Below, in pieces: positions 11,305 through 20,931 of a stretch of 64,000 nt of DNA. Numbering within the stretch: position 1 is the stretch's first letter; the number at the start of each line of letters is the position of its first letter. Location of the stretch: contig CP136064.1 of NCBI GenBank assembly GCA_032622095.1, forward strand, positions 171,936,310-172,000,309. Reading direction: 5' to 3'. Made by a program: the position numbers and the translations under genes. This DNA is from Siphonodentalium dalli. Lineage: Eukaryota > Mollusca > Scaphopoda > Gadilida > Siphonodentaliidae. A model generated the notes under the pieces. It saw only the letters and a list, made by a program, of their open reading frames with translations, ran no database searches and was not told where the DNA came from.

Positions 11305-11969
11305 ATTGGTGTATATCGAGGAGCAAATCATGGGATGACGCATTCAAATGTTAGGATTTGTTTCTAAGGTATACTCTTTACTTACTTATTCTTTAGTCCC
11401 ATATATAGCACACTGAACTAAATTACAAGGGTTGCTCACTCAAATCCAAAGACACAGAAGAAAAGTATGGTGTACAAATGTGAATTTCGAAGCGAAAAAG
11501 ATAATGTTTTGTAGAACAAATTGCTTACGTGTATCCGCAAACAACCCATCGTTACTTTAAAGATACAGTTGATCAAAATATGCAATTTTAGCTTGACATA
11601 TTGCCTTAAAAGTAACACTACCATACGTTCCAATTCTGTTTTCGGAGTGTTCCGATTCACGACACGCCACATTTTCAGCATTCCGATTCCTGACATGGAT
11701 AAATGTTTACTCTAATCCAATTAATTGATTCATTTTGTTGGCTCCACGGCGGTTATACATGACTGTAAATGGTCCTAAAATGATTAACTAAGTACGACGA
11801 AATTAGTATCTTATACTACAACCGGTCTACAACGTCACTGGCTTTGATTTTGATGTGATTTTTTTTTATTTTCCTATAATATCTTGATGTACCATACTTT
11901 ATTAAAATGACCAAACATACATGTACATGTATATGGGAAGTCAAATTGACATTTAATAAATAATTGAGC
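11305..11969. other. Unassigned intergenic DNA
   Basis: AT-rich. Short opposing open frames at 11436-11715 overlap each other and show no family features. No repeat family recognised. Confidence 0.5.
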
Positions 11970-11973
11970 TTAA

Positions 11974-12413
11974 AGGTACTCAATCCGATTTGATGGTCCC
12001 CATATCATCAGATTCCAACAACAATGTTTTTTAAATGCTGCTCCAGTTATCAGAATCGATTAATTGCCCAAAAATAAACCTGTCAACTATAGTACAAAAT
12101 TGCCCAAAACCTCTTATTTTAATATCAACATTTTGTTCAATGAAATTTTGCCTGTTTATAAATTATTTGACACAAAAAGCCACTTGATTTTAGAGTTATC
12201 CATCTTGATCCGCAAGTTGGTCCGAGACCCTCTTCTCGTCGACCTTTTACTGGGCCACTAAATTATCGGTGGTAAAAAATAATAGATTTCAAAAATTGAT
12301 ATTTGATCACTCTTAACTTTGATGGGTGGGTTCCTCGACTCGAATAAAATATTTTTTTGCACCGAAGCCTAGGAAATAGTAATTGTACGAGCGTTAATTC
12401 CGACTATGCACCT
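11974..12413 (+). mobile_element. TTAA-type MITE (AGGTAC family), intact 440-bp copy
   Basis: TTAA (11970-11973) precedes AGGTACTCAATCCGATTTG, and the right end CGACTATGCACCT is followed by TTAA (12414-12417). Terminal inversion is short: AGGTAC against AGGTGC, then TCCGA-like similarity. It has TTAA at both ends and no coding capacity. It serves as reference for the copies at 8441, 25979 and 37969. Confidence 0.87.
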
Positions 12414-12602
12414 TTAAGCGCAATAAGAAATCTCTAATTGCGCTTAAGCACAATAAGGAAATATCTAATTGCGCTTAAGCAAATATTTTATTGCGTTTAA
12501 GCGCAATGAGGCATATCTTATTGATCTTAAGCACAAACAGGAATCACCAATATCACTTTAAAAGCGCAATAAGGAATATTATTATTGCGCTTAAGTGCAA
12601 TA
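12414..12602 (+). repeat. Satellite-like array of GCGCTTAAGCGCAATAAG, left part
   Basis: A degenerate unit of about 30 bp built on the palindrome TTGCGCTTAAGCGCAA followed by TAAG and an AT spacer. The array is interrupted by the hAT at 12603-13752 and resumes at about 13845. Confidence 0.8.
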
Positions 12603-13752
12603 TAGAGCTGAAACGGTTGACCCATTCTTCTAACCGGTTAACCATCGGGGTTAACCGGATTTCAACCGGTTAACCGCTAAATTTCTAGCGAACTTCTCTC
12701 ACACTAATTATGTCGACATTATGCCATGCTCCAGGGACAAACCTAGATGAGAAGTAGTAGCTGAAATAAAGACCTTATTCACGGCATTTAACGATATTCA
12801 AAAACATGCATTCACTGTTCTTTTGCTGGCTCTCGTGATGGGGAATGAGCAAGTGAATGGCAGGGGAGATCGCTTATTTGCCGTGATCAGCATATGTTTG
12901 GGCATTTGTAAAACGAGTAAAATAGTATGGGTATTGGTAAAACGAGTAACAAAACTATATATTAAAGATCTGTAATATATCATTATCATCATTGGTATAT
13001 CCTCCAATGCATTATATATAAAGACAAGAAAGTAATAACTAGAGAACAAAAAGGAAGGTCAATTAGGTCAGACTCGCAGTCATATTCAGTATTCAAGCTA
13101 TTTGTCGGTATCATGATAGCGGACTCTAGTGTTGGGAGGTTATATAATTTACGTTTCGGTTTCGGTTTTAGTATGCAATCACTTAACATATAGCAATTAC
13201 TGCCAAATTGAGTGTTAATTAGTCCCACAGGCACAACCAGTTACAGAGTAGCATGGAGCATCAATTTCCTTGATAAAAGGGAAGATTATTGAAGAAGTTT
13301 TGGGTTGCTTCAACTACGATGTCTGTTTGGTCACTCAATTGAATTGATCATATTAAATCACAACAGGGAGGAAGAACGGGAAGAGTGTCGACTTACATAG
13401 TTTTTATAAACCCCACTGTAAAACAGTTTTATATATAGTATGTCGTGGTGTGATTCCAATTTGAATCCATGTTGCTTCGTTCAGTATTAACTATTAAGTT
13501 ACGAAAGCACGCATTGCCACACAACGCCACTTTTACGTTGTCACTTCCTTGTGTGCATTCAGACTTGATACACAGTGACTGCACACGTGCTTTTGTCGGA
13601 AGAAAACTTCAAAGGGTCGGAATTGATTGAAGGTTGCCTAATATTTTGAGGATTATTCACGTTCACATTCAACTGACAACGGGATGCGGTTACGTCCGGT
13701 TCATTTTTTTCTAACCGGTTACGTCGTTAACCGTCTAACCGTTTCAGCTCTA
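12603..13752 (+). mobile_element. Non-autonomous hAT (1150 bp) inside the satellite array
   Basis: The ends are TAGAGCTGAAACGGTT and AACCGTTTCAGCTCTA, with the perfect 8-bp TSD GTGCAATA (12595-12602, 13753-13760). Subterminal regions are studded with AACCGGTTA on both sides. The interior frames have no recognised domains. Confidence 0.92.
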
Positions 13753-14090
13753 GTGCAATAATAGCTAATTGTAACCTGGTGACTGTCCATGCGTAGGCCT
13801 ATTCGGATTCTACTATTTGCACAGAGGGGTGATCTCATGGTGGAAAATACTAATTGCGCTTTTAGCGCAAATCACAATAAGAATGAGGAGCCAGAGATGT
13901 ACGGTAATTGCGCTTATGTACAATAAGAAATGTCTTATTTCGTTTAAGCGCAATAAGGAGTCCCCAATTGCGCTTAAGTGCAATAAGAAAAATTCTAATT
14001 GAGCTTAAGCACAATAAAAGAAGATCTTATTGCGCTCATAAGATCATATATAAGGAATATTCTTATTGCACTTAAGTGCAATTTCGTCTA
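13753..14090 (+). repeat. Satellite-like CTTAAGCGCAATAAG array, right part
   Basis: After about 85 bp of unrelated sequence, the palindromic unit seen at 12414-12602 resumes (13845-14083) with about eight more degenerate units. This shows that the hAT split a pre-existing array. Confidence 0.78.
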
Positions 14091-14149
14091 CAGTTAATTC
14101 GGCAAAACAATTGCCTGACAGCAGTAATTGTAAATTGAAATCACGAAAC

Positions 14150-15482
14150 CACATATAATAAAAAGGAAACCTACTAGCTGCTTTTGACTTAGAATCCTGT
14201 CAATTTCTGGTTTCCGGATGATAACTTTAGTTTGTGTGATCATATCTGAATCAAATTTGTTATATGAGTTTATCAGCTCGAAATACAGATCAAGTTCGAA
14301 TATGGGTATGATCCATCCATTTTGTTCTGAAATTTAGTATCGGATTTAGGGTCCTTGTTATTTTTTTCCAAAAAATCTGATGCCCCCAATGAAACCACTT
14401 TTTCGGGGGACACTGGCCTTTTATTCGACTTAGAATTCACACACTCTGCCATAACTCAAACATTTATGTGAGTTTCACAGCCCAAAATACAGATCGAGTT
14501 CGAATATGGGTTTGATCCGATATATTTTAAAGGAGTTATGACCCTTTTGTCAAGAAGGAAAAAAAATCTGATGCTATAACCAAAGTATTTTTTGTCCGAT
14601 TGTGTTCATATTTGATATGTAGGTTTATGATGACACACCCCTCACCTGTATAGTTTTTGGTATTGATTGGTTGATCGGTTTAGAAATAAATTAACCCTTC
14701 ACACACTTGCTATCCAATGCAATAAGTTGAACATATTTCTTCTGATCTGCCAGGATCTGCCTCATATTTCTTACCTAGGTTTTTCTTAGCATGTTCTTCA
14801 TCTGTATGGTTTTTGGTATTGTTTAATTAACCCTTTTCACTCTTATGTTTACTTAGAATTCACCCAAGCTGCTATATGAATTTATCACCCCTAAATACAG
14901 ATCAAGTTCGAATATGGGTTTGATACGATATATTTTAACAGAGTTATTGTCCTTTATAATTCAAGTAATTAATACCTCTTTTCTGCTATGAATTTGGAGA
15001 GAACATATCACACAGACCAGGTGTGTTATTGAAATGAGTTATTTATTGCTATGGACATTAGATACTACATGCTAAGCCTGACAGTGGTGGCTGGCAGGCT
15101 TTGTTTATCATATGTCAAACTGTGATTGATGACTCTCTGGTCCAGTTTTGTTTTCTGTTTGGGTAAGATTAACCCCATACTATCCGATTTGATAACTCAA
15201 ATATTTCCATTTATGTTTATAGTCCTTGGCATAGTTTATGATAACACACCCCTAACCTGCAAATGAGGGTCATTTGGTTTATTTGCTTAAAAATATTAAC
15301 ATCCTCCACCAATCCTGTTAACACAATGTGATAAGTAAATATTTTTCACACGATCACTATAGAAAGTGTGAATTGTTGAAACTTTTGCACTCATGAAAAG
15401 GTTGGTGTAAGGATTTATAAAAATAGCTAATCGCTATCGCCAAGGTATGGGTTAAACATCTGCCGATCGTGATCGGCCTCTC
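14150..15482 (+). mobile_element. Degenerate hairpin-terminus repeat (TTTACCCATACCATAG family)
   Basis: Three or more diverged internal units carry AATACAGATCAAGTTCGAATATGG and TTTGATCCGATATATTTTAA (near 14285, 14488 and 14897), typical of the family whose better copies lie at 47660, 53923, 56971 and 59283. The right end is the hairpin TGCCGATCGTGATCGGC followed by CTCTC. The TTTACCCATACC terminus is missing here. A Helentron-like origin is inference. Confidence 0.6.
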
Positions 15483-15880
15483 ATTAAGTTTTTCGGCTGG
15501 TATATTTGCTCGGTCGACAAGCAGAAAAACTCACAACGGAATCGGCATTTGCTCGAGCGGAATGAGATTTCAAGGAGTGGATCCTCCACAGTGCCCTGCC
15601 CTGGCGCTAATGGGGTCGCTGTCGTAATGTTTTATACATTGATGCACACCGTGTGCATTTCTGTATACATATTAAAATGCACACCAGTCTCGCGTAGTGT
15701 CACGTGACAGGGTCATTGTCGTAGTGTTTTCAAAATAAATGCACACGTTTTAGTAAGTTCATTTTCTTCCGTTCATCGATCAAACAACTATGCAGTTTCG
15801 GTCCCTGTTTAATACCGGTACTAAGATCAATATGCGACTGATGAACAATTTTATTGCAGTTTCGTCATTGTGATAAAAAA
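15483..15880. other. Unassigned DNA with an interspersed-repeat fragment
   Basis: 15500-15620 is an inverted partial match to 6795-6900. The remainder has no recognised gene or repeat. Confidence 0.5.
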
Positions 15881-15884
15881 TTGT

Positions 15885-16385
15885 GATGAAATTTGTCAGT
15901 TATGTTAATATTGACATGTAGATGGGAACAAGTCATTTTGGGGTGATTCGGCCATAAAACATGGCCGCCGGTTACTCTTTGTATGACTAAATCCTTTGAC
16001 ACATGCTCCAGGTCGTATCTTTGGTCGGATCATAATTAAATTTGTCAATGTTAACATTGACATGTAAATGGGAACGAGTCATTTTGGTGCCATTCGGCAA
16101 AAACATGGCTGCCTGTGGCCATCTTGGATTTCAAAATTCAATCCATTAGTACAGGCCATACTGTTTGTCTGATCATCATAAAATTTTTCATTTATGTTAA
16201 TATTGACATGTAGATGGGAACGAGTCATTTTGGGGTCATTCTGCCAAAAAACATGGCCGACAGCAGCCATCTTGGATTTTACTCTTTCATGACTAAATCC
16301 TTTGGCATAGGCTACAGGTCGTACCTTTTGGGTTATGGATGTTAATATTGACATGTAGATGTGAACGAGTCATTTTGGGGTCATA
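15885..16385 (+). repeat. Truncated run of pearl-like 155-165-bp units
   Basis: About three units with ACATGTAGATGGGAACGAGT, CATTTTGGGGTCATTC, ACATGGCCG and the ACTCTTTCATGACTAAATCC segment, as in the core of the element at 43290-45222. No termini are present, so this is a fragment. Confidence 0.75.
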
Positions 16386-16450
16386 TACTACTACTGCTTG
16401 TATTCGTACATTTTTCAGTCAATTTTTAGTTCAACTTGAAGTTTGAGCTA

Positions 16451-16650
16451 TAAACGAGATCACTGAGTCGCGGCCATATTTAATTCATCCAGCCCTGTTC
16501 CATGGTTTCATAGATTCATCCAGCCCCGGTTCCAAATATTCGTGACTTCCATGTATGGAAATGCTACTCCAGAACTCTGACATGTGGCACTTAAACCACG
16601 GAACTGCAGACCTTGTGGATCCAATATGGCCGCGAGTTAGTGACAGGCCG
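16451..16650. mobile_element. 200-bp foldback MITE with TA target site
   Basis: The arms are inverted repeats around GTCGCGGCCATATT and AATATGGCCGCGA. It sits exactly in GAGCTA/TTGCCATGG of the host element's terminus. The undisturbed form GAGCTATTGCCATGG is visible at 43315-43329. TA on each side fits a mariner-type or other TA-targeting element. A second copy is at about 53111-53367. Confidence 0.8.
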
Positions 16651-16902
16651 TATTGCCATGGGATGTTGTCTATCCGTCAACAATTTCCGTTAGCACACCC
16701 ATCAAGTCACATCTCATCACCAATCTTCATATGGATCTTTGGGGTGACCTCTGGATGGGAGCCATCAATTTTTTCCGAAATTCGTTAAAAAACATGGCCA
16801 CCAGCAGCCATCTTAGATTTCAATCCATCGGCTCACCCTGCTGCCCGAATTTATTAGCGAATTGTTTTGAAAATTTACAGCTATGTTTAGGATCGCCTCT
16901 AG

Positions 16903-19146
16903 TAGGGGTCTGTGAATCGGGGATTTTGCATCGAATCAAATCTCAATATCGAATCTCCTTCCTGATATCGACATCGAATCGAATCTCGAATCGAATCAGA
17001 GCTCTTGTGATTAACATTGTTCACCAGTGTGTATTTCGGTGTCTCATGACAAAAAACTGCAAAATTCACTAGATACTATATAACAATGTTAATCTCCTTA
17101 AACAGCCGTTGGAAATTGTGTTTTTTTGTTAGGAAAATCATGACATAGGAAAGTCACTCTCAGTCTCATGGAGAGTTTGGGATATGTTACATTGAATTTC
17201 TATCTAGCTGTGTCATAGCGAACATGACACAAAAAATGACAGTAAGAGACTTAAAGAAACATGGTGCAACGCGATCGATTTCCCAGGAAACAGAAACTGA
17301 AAGTAGGTTATTTATATTCTGCCGGAAGTGTCGCAGATAACTGGTGCCACATGATGACGTCCATTTAAGACCGTAATAGACCGATTGTTCTAAGGGTTCT
17401 CACCGTTTATGTTCATTTCAATCTATGATTTGTCACTCATAACAACGGCTGACATTGAATTTTATTCATATAATCTGAATTGGATATCTGATGTTCTAAA
17501 CATAGGGTAATCAATTGAGTTCCGCATCTAGCGATCACGCACCATGTAGACAATATACATAGTGTTGATACAGATTACAAATATATGTGGCGATTGATCA
17601 CCATCACGGGTTGCGATCGAAGCACATAATTTGCATAATACATACATTCAAAATTACCTACATGTACATTGGCTAGCTTGACAACCTTGTGCTTCAATTT
17701 TTGTTAGTTCAGGTAATTTGGCATGTGTTAGGCCAAAAAAAAAAGATGCTATGTTTCCGTACATCGACCGACCCTAAAAATAACCCGCCGACCCTAATCC
17801 TTTTATTGATATTTTGAGAAAAAGTCAAAATTTTCTTTAAAAAAAATAATATATATATATATTTTTTTTTCCCCCTGTTTTTACCACTAATGCTCATAAA
17901 TGTTGATGAACATTAGTGTGCAAACACATGGTTTCTAACATATGCCTGTGAAAAGTGACCATGAAGTGACAGTTGTCTCAAAAGCCCCAGGTATGTGATG
18001 GGTTGTTGATTGATGGGCATTAATTTTTCAATTTTAATTTCATGAGAGTGGATCTCATGCCTGCTTTACCTGTATGCCTTGCTTGGGACTTATGGAACAT
18101 ACTCATGGGTTCCAAATAAACATGCACGCACATTTATTATTTTCTTGGGAAATTTCCTCCCTGAACAGTGCTTATTTGAGTCTGCAAGTTTATTAATTTT
18201 GAGGCTATGAAAATTGAAATCAGCACAAACTCAAGATTTCTATATGATTCTGATACCAAATTGATGAGCTTATAACTTTATGCATGTACATATTCAAATA
18301 TATGGCATACATGTGAACATTTAAATATTGAATAAAACACTACATGACACATACTATGTTGATTCCTATGCTTGATCTACATGTACTATAATTTTTTTAA
18401 CTATAGTTGATGTTTTGCTCAGTTTCCACTGTGCTATTATTAACTTTCAATGGAATTTTTCCCCTGCACTATTATTTGGGCCTGCACTTTTATTTGGAGC
18501 CCGAGAGTACCGGTAGGAGCACTATCAACAGACATGGTGTGTGTATCTGTATATACATGTATAGAGGTTATCACCACATATGTTAGGGATACAGCTGCTG
18601 TTTCCAAAACCAGGCATGCTAGGTTGGGTGTACTGGCTACCTCCAGACAATGGGATGTAGTCGTCACAATACAAGTAAGGTATAATGGCGGTATTATTGG
18701 TAAAATTCTTATAAAAGTTAGTGACATCAATTTCGTACCAAGTTTATAGCCAAATTTATGAAAATGTGGTATGTGAATAATAAATAACATACTTAAGCAT
18801 GAAGTAAGTTTGATCTTTCATCAATCTTAATGTCTATTTCCACTGTGTTTATCAAGTAATACTTTCCCCACCACACAAGTTGGCATTTTATGTCACTTCG
18901 GTCGAGGTAATTCAATATTTCTGCAGCTGGATTAAAAATATCAAAATAAAAAAAATTAAAAAAAATTCCCTACCTACCCTAATTTTTTCACTCCGTTATC
19001 GGAAACATACAATCTTTTTTTTTTTGGCCTTATGTAGACGGAAAAAACGAGACTACACCAAAGTAACACTGATTCGAAAATATACGAATCAGCGGTCCGA
19101 TTCGGTTTCGATCTCGATTCAGGTGCCGAATATTCGCAGGTCCCTA
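16903..19146 (+). mobile_element. Non-autonomous hAT (2244 bp) with AATCGAATCGA subterminal repeats
   Basis: The left end is TAGGGGTCTGTGAATCGG, the right end CGAATATTCGCAGGTCCCTA, and the TSD GCCTCTAG is perfect (16895-16902, 19147-19154). Many CGAATCGAATC-type motifs occur near the left end and GATTCGGTTTCGATCTCGATTC-like motifs near the right. The TSD lies inside the host element's own CCTCTAGATGGGAG unit, which confirms the boundaries. It contains the element at 17731-19029. Confidence 0.92.
17731..19029 (+). mobile_element. PIF/Harbinger-like non-autonomous element (1299 bp)
   Basis: The terminal inverted repeats are GGCCAAAAAAAAAAGAT, then TATGTTTCCG, against CGGAAACATA, then ATCTTTTTTTTTTGGCC. 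They are flanked by TTA on both sides (17728-17730, 19030-19032). A TTA target with GGCC termini fits PIF/Harbinger. Overlapping open frames at 18440-18790 have no DDE or Myb features that I can see. Confidence 0.83.
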
Positions 19147-19902
19147 GCCTCTAGATGGGAGCTATGGCCACCGGCAGCCATTTTAGATTTTACTCTTTGC
19201 ATGACTAAATCCTTTGGCACACCCTACAGACCACATCTCTTATCCGATCATCACAGAACTTCATATGGATCTACGGGGTGACCTCTAGATTGGAGCCATA
19301 CATTTTTTTATGAAATTCCTCTCAAAACATGGCTGCCAGCAGCTATCTTCAATTCTTGGGATTTCAAATTTGAATCCATATCTGCACCCTGCAGCCCGCA
19401 TTTAATGGTGTATTGTTTTGAAAAAAATTACAGGCATGTTTAGGATCACCTCTAGATAGGAGCTATCAATTTGAATTTTTTTTTATGAAAAACGTGGCCG
19501 CCGGCAGCCATCTTGGTGTATACTCTTTTGCATGACTAAATTCTTTGGCACACCCTACAGACCACATCCCTCATCTGATCATCTGATCATCACCTGATCA
19601 CCAAACTTTATATGGATCTTTTGGGTGACCACTAGATGGGAGCCATAAAATATTTCCCGTATTTCATTGAAAAAACAAGGCCACCAGCGACCATCTTGGA
19701 TTTTACTCTTTGTATGACTAAATCCTTCAGCGCACACAAGAGGCCAACTCCCTCATCCGATCAGCACCAAACTTCATATGTATCTTTGGAGTGACCTCTA
19801 GATGGGAACCATTTCTGATTTTACTCTTTCTATTATTATTACTGCATCCTTTTACACTCCCTACAGCCAAACTTTTTCATCCGATTAATCCAAAACTGTT
19901 TA

Positions 19903-20685
19903 GGCCAAATAAAATAGTACCTTTGTTTCCGGTCTAGTCTATCTGGATATAATATTGTAATGAACTCGCAATGCACTTTATTTTATATTCTTTTATTTAA
20001 GTTTTTATTTATCATATGGCCTGGCAATAATAGGAGTCAGACCTCTCTTTGTACAAATCTCGCATATAGGAGTGACTGTCTTGACGCAACAGTGTGTATT
20101 CCAGCTCATACTATAAAGTCTGTGAGGACTCAATAAATCTGATACATGACAAGTATAAATCAGCTCATACTAAGTCAATACCTCAAATAAATCTTATTTT
20201 GACTTTATTCTAGTAGTTGAAATTATTATATACAAATTATGGTCAGGACTATTATATATGATTGTGATTCTTGGTATAATTTAGCAAATTCATGTTGATT
20301 TGAGTAGTTATTCCATAATAACATGTTGCGTTAAATCATGAGTTCCCTGTATGTGAGCAATACTCAACCTGCTAAAAAATCCCGAACTACATGTACCTGC
20401 ACCTTCCCACAAATCATCAATGTTTCATCCAATTTTCATCCTGGGGTTACATGCTTCAGTGCCTAACTATCAGAAAATTTAACAACAGATTGTTGCGAAT
20501 TTGTATGAAACAGTCAATTGTCATATATGTCCAAAGCCATTTTATTTATATTAATCAACACCCCTAAACATATAAAAATTGAGTACATATTCCATACCCA
20601 TCAGTCTAAAAAACTTTGGGTTAAAGTTGCCTATTTTCGAGGGGGGTAGTGGTTACCGGAAACGAAGGTATTTATTTTTTATGCG
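19903..20685 (+). mobile_element. PIF/Harbinger-like non-autonomous element, diverged copy (783 bp)
   Basis: The left end is TTA then GGCCAAATAAAATAGTACC and TTTGTTTCCGG. The right end has CCGGAAACGAAGGTA, TTTATTTTTTATGCG, then TTA. The host unit resumes at once (TGGATCTTCAGGTGACCTCT), so the insertion point inside the CAAAACT...TGGATCTT segment of the pearl-like unit is clear. Confidence 0.72.
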
Positions 20686-20820
20686 TTATGGATCTTCAGG
20701 TGACCTCTAGTTACTTAAGTTAAGGATATAAACTGTCCGAGTTCCCTATCGATTTATGAATTGTAATATATGGCATGATCCAATTTCCACGTTGAGCTAC
20801 AGTGTCTTGACACTTCCATT

Positions 20821-20931
20821 TAATTGTCACATCATCAAGAGGTAACAAATACAAATTATAAAAACTTAAGCTGGACTGAAGGTATGCACTCGTTTTATTT
20901 TGAAACCGTCCTTTCTTCAGGTAGTTGAAAT
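20821..20931 (+). promoter_or_regulatory. Putative splice acceptor and 5' leader of the FEM1-like gene
   Basis: The pyrimidine-rich CCGTCCTTTCTTCAG ends in AG at 20919-20920, only 11 bases before the ATG. This suggests that the single coding exon is preceded by an intron in the 5' UTR. An in-frame TGA (20926-20928) just upstream of the ATG fixes the start. The upstream noncoding exon and promoter were not located. Confidence 0.5.

Larger units (their letters stand above)
16428..20820 (+). mobile_element. Helentron/pearl-like element carrying four nested insertions
   Basis: The left end is the hairpin AGTTCAACTTGAAGTTTGAGCTA. The right end is GTTGAGCTACAGTGTCTTGA then CACTTCCATT, where AGTGTC and GACACT form a stem. 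Between them are diverged tandem units (CATATGGATCTTTGGGGTGA, CCTCTAGATGGGAGCC). Insertions at 16451-16650, 16903-19146 (with another element inside) and 19903-20685 separate the pieces, and each pair of broken ends rejoins when the insertion is removed. The Helentron assignment is inference from hairpin ends and a tandem-repeat core. Confidence 0.75.

Noticed and set aside
9105-13752. One 4.6-kb hAT between two TAGAGCTGAAACGG ends
   Set aside because: The right end pairs by TSD (GTGCAATA) with 12603, not 9105, and 9105 lies inside another hAT.
18440-18790. Overlapping frames as a Harbinger transposase or Myb-like gene
   Set aside because: Open on both strands, short, without DDE or Myb signatures.
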